From assembly GCA_017631435.1 (NCBI GenBank), contig JAGBTG010000035.1, forward strand, positions 1-64,000: a stretch of DNA of 64,000 nucleotides, read 5' to 3'. This document shows positions 58,160 to 64,000 of the stretch, in pieces. Position 1 is the first letter of the stretch. Each line of letters starts with the position of its first letter. Source of the stretch: Bacteroidales bacterium (GTDB taxonomy: Bacteria > Bacteroidota > Bacteroidia > Bacteroidales > UBA932). Under the pieces are notes generated by a model, which worked only from the letters and a program-made list of their open reading frames with translations, did no database searches and had not been told where the DNA came from. The translations under genes were made by a program, and so were the position numbers.

Positions 58160-58711
58160 ATGAAAGTAGAATTGATTATAGCAGGTTTTGGAGGTCAGGG
58201 AGTTTTGTCAATGGGCAAGATTTTGGCTTATTCCGGAATTATGCAGGATATGGAGGTTAGCTGGATGCCTTCTTATGGCCCCGAGATGCGTGGCGGAACA
58301 GCCAATGTTACCGTTATTCTTAGCGACAAGAAGATAGGTTCCCCTATTTTGGGCAAATGTGACACTGTTATTGTACTCAACCAGCAGTCTATGGACAAGT
58401 TTGAGAGTTATGTAAAACCGGGCGGACTTCTCCTTTATGATCCCAACGGAATTACAAGACACCCGCAGCGCAAGGATATAAATGTATGTTCAATTGATGC
58501 TGCCGAGGAGAGTGCGCGTATGGGCAATCTCAAAGCATTCAATATGATAGTTCTTGGAGCATTCCTTAAAAAGAATCCTGTGGTTTCTTTGGAGAGTGTT
58601 GTTAAAGGTTTGCAGAAATCTCTTCCACAAAGACATCATCACCTTATTCCAATGAATGAAGAGGCGATTAAAGTGGGTATGGATAAAGTAGTGGATGTAA
58701 ACGTTTTATAG
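58160..58711 (+). CDS. 2-Oxoacid:ferredoxin oxidoreductase gamma subunit
   Basis: 183 residues from MKVELIIAGFGGQGVLSMGK; in-frame Met codons at 58142 and further upstream would add residues unlike the family. GFGGQG, SYGPEMRGGTANVTVILSD and LNQQSMDKFESYVKPGG are the gamma-domain hallmarks. The region between the beta stop and this start (58098-58159) holds one copy of the GTCGGGA motif. Last gene of the operon, followed by a hairpin terminator. Confidence 0.88.
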   Translation: MKVELIIAGFGGQGVLSMGKILAYSGIMQDMEVSWMPSYGPEMRGGTANVTVILSDKKIGSPILGKCDTVIVLNQQSMDKFESYVKPGGLLLYDPNGITRHPQRKDINVCSIDAAEESARMGNLKAFNMIVLGAFLKKNPVVSLESVVKGLQKSLPQRHHHLIPMNEEAIKVGMDKVVDVNVL

Positions 58712-58736
58712 TAAAACATAAATTAATGTAAAAAAA

Positions 58737-58764
58737 GTCTCTGCGTTTTTGCAGGGGCTTTTTT
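58737..58764 (+). terminator. Terminator of the VOR operon
   Basis: GTCTCTGC / GCAGGGGC stem (with G-U pairs), 6-base T-rich loop, followed by six T; preceded by A6. Confidence 0.8.
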
Positions 58765-58784
58765 ATTTTATTGAAAAATATTGT

Positions 58785-58792
58785 TATATTTG
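58785..58792 (+). promoter_or_regulatory. -7 element for the coiled-coil/zapA operon
   Basis: TATATTTG matches TAnnTTTG; 19 bp upstream of the start at 58812. Confidence 0.5.
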
Positions 58793-58811
58793 TTGATGCA
58801 ATTGTTTTAAA

Positions 58812-59105
58812 ATGGGAACAGAAAGTCAAATAGTGGTTGGAAATCTCAAAGCTCACATTGAACAGATAATTTCCAAATATGAAGTTGCTTTGTCTGAAAA
58901 CATATCATTGAAGAAGCAGTTGCAGATGGCATTGGAGGAGAATGAGGAGAAGGAAGATAAAATAAAGACTTTGGAGCAGAAGGTTGAGCAGATGGAGCTT
59001 GCAGATGCATTCAGTGTTTCTGCCGGCGATGCGAAGGAGGCGAAGAAGAGGATTGGGAAGATAGTGAAAGAGATTGACAAGTGTATTTCAATGTTAAATG
59101 ACTGA
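58812..59105 (+). CDS. Small coiled-coil protein, ZapB-like by position
   Basis: 97 residues, almost entirely a coiled coil (EVALSENISLKKQLQMALEE, NEEKEDKIKTLEQKVEQMEL) with a short C-terminal helical tail (AKKRIGKIVKEIDKCISMLN). Located 2 bp upstream of zapA. Sequence conservation in the family is low, but the same arrangement is common in Bacteroidetes and suggests a division-related partner of ZapA (inference). Confidence 0.75.
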   Translation: MGTESQIVVGNLKAHIEQIISKYEVALSENISLKKQLQMALEENEEKEDKIKTLEQKVEQMELADAFSVSAGDAKEAKKRIGKIVKEIDKCISMLND

Positions 59106-59107
59106 TA

Positions 59108-59410
59108 ATGGAACAAGAAAAACAGAGGATAAAAATTACAATTGCCGACAGGCAATATCCGCTGACAATCCATCCGTCTGAGGAAGAGCATATGCGAATT
59201 GCTGTAGGAAGGATAAGGACTATGGTAGAGTCCTACAAGGCAAAGTTCGCAGGAAGGGATTTTCAGGATGCATTATCAATGTCATTGTTGCAGTTTGCAG
59301 TCAAATGTGTCAAGTATGAGGAAGATAAGGAACTTGGCAATTTGGTTGAAGACCTTAAAGTTCTGGACAAGCAGTTGGATGAGTATATTGCTTCTACAGA
59401 CAAATATTGA
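59108..59410 (+). CDS. zapA: Cell division protein ZapA
   Basis: 100 residues. KITIADRQYPLTIHPSEEEH (the ZapA N-terminal beta hairpin: I-x-x-x-x-Y-x-x-x-x-x-x-E-E), followed by AVGRIRTMVESYKAKFAGRD and the helical, dimer-forming tail (LSMSLLQFAVKCVKYEEDKE). Binds FtsZ and bundles its filaments at the division site. Just before a 6S-like RNA, as zapA and ssrS are linked in many bacteria. Confidence 0.88.
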   Translation: MEQEKQRIKITIADRQYPLTIHPSEEEHMRIAVGRIRTMVESYKAKFAGRDFQDALSMSLLQFAVKCVKYEEDKELGNLVEDLKVLDKQLDEYIASTDKY

Positions 59411-59431
59411 CATACTTTATTTTTGTATATT
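59411..59431 (+). promoter_or_regulatory. Promoter region of the 6S-like RNA
   Basis: TATTTTTG at 59418-59425 matches the TAnnTTTG -7 element, about 6 bp before the predicted RNA start. Confidence 0.5.
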
Positions 59432-59604
59432 CTTTTAGCCGTTGGATTACAGCTCTTTGCGAAAATCAACACTATAAACCAGAACCGAGTGACCAACAGA
59501 CAAAAACAGGCCTAGGTGACCCTTAGGGGGATTCCGTATATCGGGACGTTGGAAGTTTGCGGCTATCATTGGAGCTCAAATCTTACTATTTAAGATTTTT
59601 CTGA
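59432..59604 (+). ncRNA. ssrS: 6S-like RNA candidate (SsrS)
   Basis: A non-coding stretch of about 173 bp between zapA and rny, bounded by a TAnnTTTG promoter and a hairpin terminator. The ends pair: TAGCCG (59436-59441) with CGGCTA (59560-59565), and an inner CCAAC / GTTGG stem (about 59494 and 59548) follows, with a CCTAGG...TTAGG hairpin in the middle. A long rod with a central bubble is the 6S plan. The zapA context, the length and the structure support 6S RNA, which binds RNA polymerase; the fold is by eye only. Confidence 0.6.
59578..59600 (+). terminator. Terminator of the 6S-like RNA
   Basis: AAATCTTA / TAAGATTT perfect 8-bp stem, 5-base loop CTATT, with trailing T. Confidence 0.8.
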
Positions 59605-59733
59605 AAACAGCGGGTCCAGCGGCTTTTTTCATATTCTGCAGTCTTTTTTCATACCTCTCCCCCCCTTGCATGTATTTAAGAAACTTAAACACTTAATACA
59701 TTATATTTAATTTTTAGATAACAGATAGAAGAG
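59605..59733. other. Intergenic stretch between 6S-like RNA and rny
   Basis: About 129 bp. Holds a TTTAAG-AAA-CTTAAA inverted repeat (about 59668-59682) and a C-rich run, then an AT-rich, possible promoter zone (TATATTTA). No reading frame of interest. Confidence 0.6.
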
Positions 59734-61278
59734 ATGGAAACAATGACAATTGCAATTTTGTCCCTATGTGGTGCCATTGCCGGATTTGTTGCCGCCTACG
59801 TTATTGTCAATAACGTTGTTCTTAAAAAGAGAAAGGAACAGATTCTGAAGGAGGCGGAGACCGAGGGAGAAAATATCAAAAAAGAGAAGATTTTTCAGGC
59901 AAAGGAGAAGTTCCTGCAGCTTAAGAGCGAGCATGAGCAGTTCATAAATGAGAAAAACAGCCAGATCCAGCAGCTTGAAAATAAAGTAAAACAGAAAGAG
60001 ATTGTCCTTAACCAGCAGAACCAGGAGCTTTCAAAAAAACAGAAAGAGGTTGATGCAATTAAGGAGAATCTGAAGAATCAGGTTGAGATTGTGAACAGAA
60101 AGAGCGAGGAGTGTGACAAACTTAAACAGGAGGCTATTGAGAAGATTGAGAGCATTGCCGGCATGACAGCAGCTGAGGCCAAGGCACAGCTTGTTGAGAC
60201 TATGAAAGATGAGGCCAAGACACAGGCAATGTCCTATATCAATGATGTTATGGATGAGGCAAGACTTACAGCTTCCAAAGAGGCAAAGAGAATTGTAATC
60301 AATACTATCCAGAGAACTGCTCCTGAGACTGCAATTGAGAATGCTGTTACTGTATTCCATATTGAGTCGGATGAGATCAAAGGAAGAATCATTGGTAGAG
60401 AGGGTAGAAATATCCGTGCTTTGGAGGCTGCTACAGGTGTTGAGATTGTAGTTGATGATACTCCTGAGGCAATTCTCCTTTCTGCATTTGACCCTGTAAG
60501 AAGGGAGGTTGCAAGACTTGCACTTCACCAGCTTGTTACTGATGGCCGTATCCATCCTGCAAGAATTGAGGAGGTTGTAGCCAAAGTTCAGAAACAGCTT
60601 GAGGAGGAGATTCTTGAAACAGGTAAGAGAACATGTATTGATTTGGGTATTCATGGCCTTCACATAGAGCTTATCAAGCTTATTGGTAGAATGAAATACC
60701 GTTCATCTTACGGCCAGAACCTGTTGCAGCATGCAAGGGAGGTTGCCAATATCTGTGCTATTATGGCATCTGAGTTGGGCTTGAACCCTAAGGCTGCAAA
60801 AAGAGCCGGTCTTTTGCATGATATTGGAAAAGTTTCAGATGAGGATCCTGAGCTTCCACATGCAATTCTTGGTATGAAACTGGCAGAGAAGTACAAGGAG
60901 AAACCGGAGATCTGCAATGCTATTGGAGCTCACCATGAAGAGGTTGAGATGAGTTCTCTCCTATCGCCTCTTGTTTTGGTTGGTGATGCTATATCAGGTG
61001 CAAGACCAGGTGCAAGACGCGAGGTTATTGAGTCATACATCAAGAGACTTCAGGATATGGAGAACATTGCACTTTCTTACCCTGGCGTTACCAAAACTTA
61101 CGCTATTCAGGCTGGAAGGGAGTTGCGTGTAATTGTAGGCAGTGAGCAGGTTACCGACCAGCAGGCTGAGCAGTTGTCAATTGACATTGCCAAGAAGATC
61201 CAGGATGAAATGGTTTACCCAGGTCAGGTTAAGATTACTGTAATCCGCGAGACCAGATCTGTGAGCTTTGCAAAATAA
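59734..61278 (+). CDS. rny: Ribonuclease Y
   Basis: 514 residues, standard length. N-terminal membrane helix [20 protein letters not shown], then a long coiled coil (about 30-190), a KH domain ([20 protein letters not shown], about 215-235), and an HD domain ([22 protein letters not shown] about 350) with [11 protein letters not shown]. Membrane-anchored endoribonuclease that starts mRNA decay. Highly C/U-like codon use for a well-expressed gene. Confidence 0.95.
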   Translation: METMTIAILSLCGAIAGFVAAYVIVNNVVLKKRKEQILKEAETEGENIKKEKIFQAKEKFLQLKSEHEQFINEKNSQIQQLENKVKQKEIVLNQQNQELSKKQKEVDAIKENLKNQVEIVNRKSEECDKLKQEAIEKIESIAGMTAAEAKAQLVETMKDEAKTQAMSYINDVMDEARLTASKEAKRIVINTIQRTAPETAIENAVTVFHIESDEIKGRIIGREGRNIRALEAATGVEIVVDDTPEAILLSAFDPVRREVARLALHQLVTDGRIHPARIEEVVAKVQKQLEEEILETGKRTCIDLGIHGLHIELIKLIGRMKYRSSYGQNLLQHAREVANICAIMASELGLNPKAAKRAGLLHDIGKVSDEDPELPHAILGMKLAEKYKEKPEICNAIGAHHEEVEMSSLLSPLVLVGDAISGARPGARREVIESYIKRLQDMENIALSYPGVTKTYAIQAGRELRVIVGSEQVTDQQAEQLSIDIAKKIQDEMVYPGQVKITVIRETRSVSFAK

Positions 61279-61301
61279 TTGCATCACAGCATATAAATAT
61301 G

Positions 61302-61335
61302 AAGGTGTCCATCACTGCAATGGACACCTTTTTTT
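61302..61335. terminator. Bidirectional hairpin terminator
   Basis: AAGGTGTCCAT / ATGGACACCTT 11-bp stem, 7-base loop, then T5 after the stem. Between the convergent rny and BamA/TamA-like genes. Confidence 0.87.
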
Positions 61336-61356
61336 GTGTGTTCATGAAGCAAATTC

Positions 61357-63666
61357 CTAGAATGGATAACCTACACCAAACTGCAATGCATAATTGCCTT
61401 TTCTGAGCATGGTTTTAGGCCCTTTCCAGTCATTTGTTGACGGATCGTACAGTTTGATTCCCAAATCTAGACGAAGCAGTACAAAACTCAAATCCAGTCT
61501 GAGACCTGTGCCCCAATCCAAGGCAATATGGCGGTAGAAATTGTTGAAATTGAATAAGCCTTCGCGGGTCTCGTCTGTACTGTCATTGTCTTTTATGTTC
61601 CATACATTACCCGCATCTACAAATAGCGCACCCTCAAAGTTCCAGAACAGCGGGTAACGGTATTCTATATTTGCCTCAAGTCTCATGTCACCTGTCTGGT
61701 TAGGAATGGTAAATGTAGTGTCAATCTGTGCATAACCGGGCCCTATTGTCCTTGCTTGCCATCCTCTGAGGCTGTAAGCTCCACCAGCCCAGAAAAGTTT
61801 CTCAAATGGAAGTGAAACCGAGTTTCCGTAGCCGAACCCGAATCCACCAAGGAATCTTGCAGCAATTGAGTGCCTCTCCTTCTTGCCAAGCCGCCATGTG
61901 TACACTGTTGTAAGTTCTGTACGGTAGTACTGGGAGTATGGAGATTGCCAGATCAGCCTCTCTCCATTTTCATTCTCAGGCATATGTCTGTTGAAAGCAC
62001 TCAACATATTTCCCGACAGGTCATTCTGCCATCTCATGTAGAAATAGCTGTGCTGTGGTCTTGGAGATGGATCGCTCGTATAATAATAGTTAGTTCCCAA
62101 ACCCAAGTCAAAGTGGTCTTTATAGGAGTTTATAAGGAAAGGGTCCTTAAGGCTCTCATAAAAGTCTGGCTTGAGATTTTTAAGCTTGACAACATTCAGC
62201 TGTATTGGAGAAACTTTGAAGAAATGTCTGTCATTTTTGCTCCATACATAGCTGAAACTGCTCGAAACTATATTTCGCGTGTATTCAGGCCTTTTCTGAT
62301 AGTTGTATGATATTGCATACTCAGTTCTTGGAATACTGGTAGATTTGAACAGTTTGTTTGGAAGAAGGACGAATTTTGGAGTGCTTATAGATGTTGATGC
62401 TCCAAACTCCGTTGCCCTCTTGTTGTTGTTGAAACCGAACTGGAAATCACCCATAAGGTTGACACTGAAGAGCTCAGCCCCTTTGAACAGATTCTTGTGA
62501 TAATAGGAAACTGTAGGAGATATTCCCAACATGCCTGTTGAATTTATTGAACTCTGCAGACCAAGTTTGTATCCCTGGAGTTCCGATGCTGTGAGCTTGA
62601 TTGTACAATCTACAGTATTGGTGTCTTTCTGGTCCATCTGAATGTTCACACTGCTGAACATATTCAGGTTTGAGAAACGGGAATATGTGTTTGAAACCTG
62701 CTTTTCACTGTATGTATCTCCAGGCTGTACCTGATTTACCCTTGTTACCAGTCCCCTTCTGAGCAAAAGTTCATTCCTGAACTGGATATCAATGTTCCTG
62801 TATGAAGTGGAATCATTGAGGGTGTTGAGATTCATTGCTGGAATTGCTATCACCGAGTCTCCCACAAAACTGTATACCAATGGATTTGAAGGCTTTCTAA
62901 GCTCCTGTACTGTAACTTTTCCGTATTTGAACACCCTGTGAGGTTTGGCATCTTTAGGCTGCTCGTTTCTTGTATAGTCCCTTATATCTACATTTAATGT
63001 AGCCAGTCCGTTTTTTCCTATGGTATCTGCAGAGAAGAAAAGGTAATTTTTGGTAAATCCGTAATAGCCTTTGTCTCTCAATGCTTTTGCAATTGATTCT
63101 GATGCATCATTGAGATTAGCCTCAGACAACGGCATGCCATCTGCAATTGCTTTCTGCAGGGAATCTGCGTAGAATGCCTTCTCAAGCCCTTTTGAATCTA
63201 TCTGCCATTTGACAGAATCAATCAGGTATTGTTTCCCTAGTTCCACGTTGTAGTACACAGTTGTAATCTTTTTCCTTGTAACTATGGAATCCCTGACTTT
63301 TGAATTGTAATATCCCTGATATGTGAGGTGGTTAAGGATGTTTTTCTTTGAATCGGATACAAGAGAAGGATTAAATACAACTGGGGCCTGTCCTATTTTC
63401 TCTACAAACTTGTCCCATCCTTTTCCCTTGCCGTTCTCCCAATTGTAGAGGTTTATGAAAGGGTTCCATCCCCAGAAGAAATATGTATTGGGTTTCTGTT
63501 TCAGGTATGGTTCAAGTTCAGATGCCTGATAGGTTCTTGAATTCAGAATTTTGATCTCATTTTCCTTCAGTCGCGATTCTCCTGCAGGAATTACCTTTGT
63601 AGTGGAACACCCTGCAATTATTGCAGCCACAAGCAACAGAATATATTTGGATACTTTTTCCAACAT
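61357..63666 (-). CDS. BamA/TamA-type outer-membrane protein with lipoprotein signal
   Basis: 769 residues from MLEKVSKYILLLVAAIIAGC, which gives a lipobox (IIAGC, Cys 20); upstream Met codons give no sensible signal. The first about 350 residues hold POTRA-like domains (NILNHLTYQGYYNSKVRDSI; QVSNTYSRFSNLNMFSSVNI), the rest is an Omp85 beta barrel (FWAGGAYSLRGWQARTIGPG, the R-G-x lid-lock motif; SFVLLRLDLGIKLYDPSTND) ending in aromatic GVGYPF. Likely role: insertion or export of outer-membrane or surface proteins. The lipid anchor on a barrel protein is a Bacteroidetes feature (TamL-like). Confidence 0.87.
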   Translation of the reverse strand: MLEKVSKYILLLVAAIIAGCSTTKVIPAGESRLKENEIKILNSRTYQASELEPYLKQKPNTYFFWGWNPFINLYNWENGKGKGWDKFVEKIGQAPVVFNPSLVSDSKKNILNHLTYQGYYNSKVRDSIVTRKKITTVYYNVELGKQYLIDSVKWQIDSKGLEKAFYADSLQKAIADGMPLSEANLNDASESIAKALRDKGYYGFTKNYLFFSADTIGKNGLATLNVDIRDYTRNEQPKDAKPHRVFKYGKVTVQELRKPSNPLVYSFVGDSVIAIPAMNLNTLNDSTSYRNIDIQFRNELLLRRGLVTRVNQVQPGDTYSEKQVSNTYSRFSNLNMFSSVNIQMDQKDTNTVDCTIKLTASELQGYKLGLQSSINSTGMLGISPTVSYYHKNLFKGAELFSVNLMGDFQFGFNNNKRATEFGASTSISTPKFVLLPNKLFKSTSIPRTEYAISYNYQKRPEYTRNIVSSSFSYVWSKNDRHFFKVSPIQLNVVKLKNLKPDFYESLKDPFLINSYKDHFDLGLGTNYYYTSDPSPRPQHSYFYMRWQNDLSGNMLSAFNRHMPENENGERLIWQSPYSQYYRTELTTVYTWRLGKKERHSIAARFLGGFGFGYGNSVSLPFEKLFWAGGAYSLRGWQARTIGPGYAQIDTTFTIPNQTGDMRLEANIEYRYPLFWNFEGALFVDAGNVWNIKDNDSTDETREGLFNFNNFYRHIALDWGTGLRLDLSFVLLRLDLGIKLYDPSTNDWKGPKTMLRKGNYALQFGVGYPF

Positions 63667-63682
63667 TACAATTTTATTTCCA

Positions 63683-63690
63683 CAAATATA
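63683..63690 (-). promoter_or_regulatory. -7 element for the BamA/TamA-like gene
   Basis: Minus strand TATATTTG matches TAnnTTTG; 17 bp from the start codon. Only 2 bp from the opposite -7 element at 63693-63700. Confidence 0.5.
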
Positions 63691-63692
63691 GA

Positions 63693-63700
63693 TATATTTG
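63693..63700 (+). promoter_or_regulatory. -7 element for the RNA methyltransferase gene
   Basis: TATATTTG matches TAnnTTTG; 19 bp upstream of the start at 63719. Confidence 0.5.
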
Positions 63701-63718
63701 TACAAACAACTGAATGAT

Positions 63719-64000
63719 ATGGCTGTTCTGTCTGCAAATAAAATAAAATTCATCCGTTCCCTCTCACAGAAAAAATTCAGGGAGGAACATGGACTGTTTA
63801 TAGCTGAAGGAGAAAAGATTGTACAGGAAGCTCTCAACTCCGGCTACAATGTTAAGGAGGTCTTCTATGAGAAGGAAATTGGCAGTGAGGCAATGGGCAG
63901 GATTACTTGTCTGAACTCACCTTCTCCAGTCCTTGCAGTAATAGAGAAGCCTGATTTTACTCCCGACAGCATTTTAGAGTCTATCTCTTCCAAGGAGAAT
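63719..64000 (+). CDS. SpoU/TrmH-family RNA 2'-O-methyltransferase (3' end cut off)
   Basis: 94 residues are visible before the window ends, frame open. MAVLSANKIKFIRSLSQKKF, then REEHGLFIAEGEKIVQEALN and YNVKEVFYEKEI match the N-terminal L30e-like substrate-binding domain of SpoU-type 2'-O-ribose methyltransferases (K-x-R-x-x-x-G-x-F-x-x-E-G-x-x). The catalytic knot domain lies outside the window. Modifies rRNA or tRNA; target unknown. Confidence 0.82.
   Translation, partial: MAVLSANKIKFIRSLSQKKFREEHGLFIAEGEKIVQEALNSGYNVKEVFYEKEIGSEAMGRITCLNSPSPVLAVIEKPDFTPDSILESISSKEN

Noticed and set aside
1198..63966. TCCCGAC as a strand-skewed replication-oriented motif (Chi or KOPS in the strict sense)
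   Set aside because: Both orientations are about equally frequent in each half of the window, so no skew can be claimed here; over-representation alone is kept as a finding.

Overview
The window is a piece of a Bacteroidota chromosome, most likely order Bacteroidales. Evidence for this: many promoters match the Bacteroidetes -7 element TAnnTTTG; genes almost never have a Shine-Dalgarno sequence; lipoproteins carry SxC-type lipoboxes; and the gene families (BspA-type leucine-rich repeat lipoprotein, GH84, VorDBAC with ADP-forming acyl-CoA synthetase, RhuM, Rpn nuclease) are typical of gut or anaerobic Bacteroidales. The predicted ability to make sulfonolipids points towards Rikenellaceae/Odoribacteraceae-like lineages, but this is inference. 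No rRNA, tRNA, CRISPR array, prophage or IS element was seen.

Layout. 1-8.8 kb is an accessory, scarred region: a cut-off PIN-domain gene, a frameshifted RhuM fragment, a phosphoesterase, and a zinc alcohol dehydrogenase. A 3-kb segment (RhuM plus two unknown genes) is bounded by a 45-bp direct repeat that carries a promoter element. It is followed by two tiny overlapping genes, a secreted esterase, and an internally deleted second copy of the alcohol dehydrogenase. 8.8-10.6 kb holds an acetyltransferase, the fluoride channel CrcB and small membrane proteins.

10.6-20.0 kb is the most interesting part: nine leftward genes, none separated by more than 27 bp. They encode a VOC protein, an alpha-oxoamine synthase of the cysteate fatty-acyltransferase type, a short-chain reductase, five heterodisulfide-reductase-like (Hdr) subunits in the order C-B-A-C-(membrane+D), and cysteate synthase. 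The read is a sulfonolipid (capnine/sulfobacin) operon with an embedded Hdr-like redox complex. That complex may supply sulfite to cysteate synthase or handle electrons for it; its gene order resembles the sulfur-oxidising sHdr system. A split ChrA-family transporter diverges from it and could move a sulfur oxyanion.

21-35 kb: purine salvage (guanine deaminase, NCS2 permease, xpt), a large BspA-like surface lipoprotein preceded by a 43-residue peptide gene, a secreted nuclease/phosphatase fusion, a PIF1/RecD-like helicase and a GH84 hexosaminidase. 35-47 kb: mostly small, single or paired genes (Rpn nuclease, Nudix, MscS channel, nitroreductase lipoprotein, FNT transporter, pyrophosphatase, desulfoferrodoxin, glycosyltransferase, lipocalin). 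47-53.7 kb: a mtaD-pnp-HAD-MBL operon, a B12-binding radical SAM enzyme and a PhzF protein. 53.7-58.7 kb: an energy-conserving operon of ADP-forming acyl-CoA synthetase, a 54-residue membrane peptide and a four-subunit 2-oxoacid:ferredoxin oxidoreductase. 58.8-64 kb: a ZapB-like coiled coil, ZapA, a 6S-like RNA, RNase Y, a BamA/TamA-type outer-membrane protein and the start of an RNA methyltransferase.

Across the whole window the heptamer TCCCGAC/GTCGGGA, nearly always extended to TCCCGACR, recurs about 44 times by eye, in all codon frames and in both orientations. This looks like a DNA-level signal and not a codon effect. Family assignments are from memory of motifs and lengths; no database search was run.
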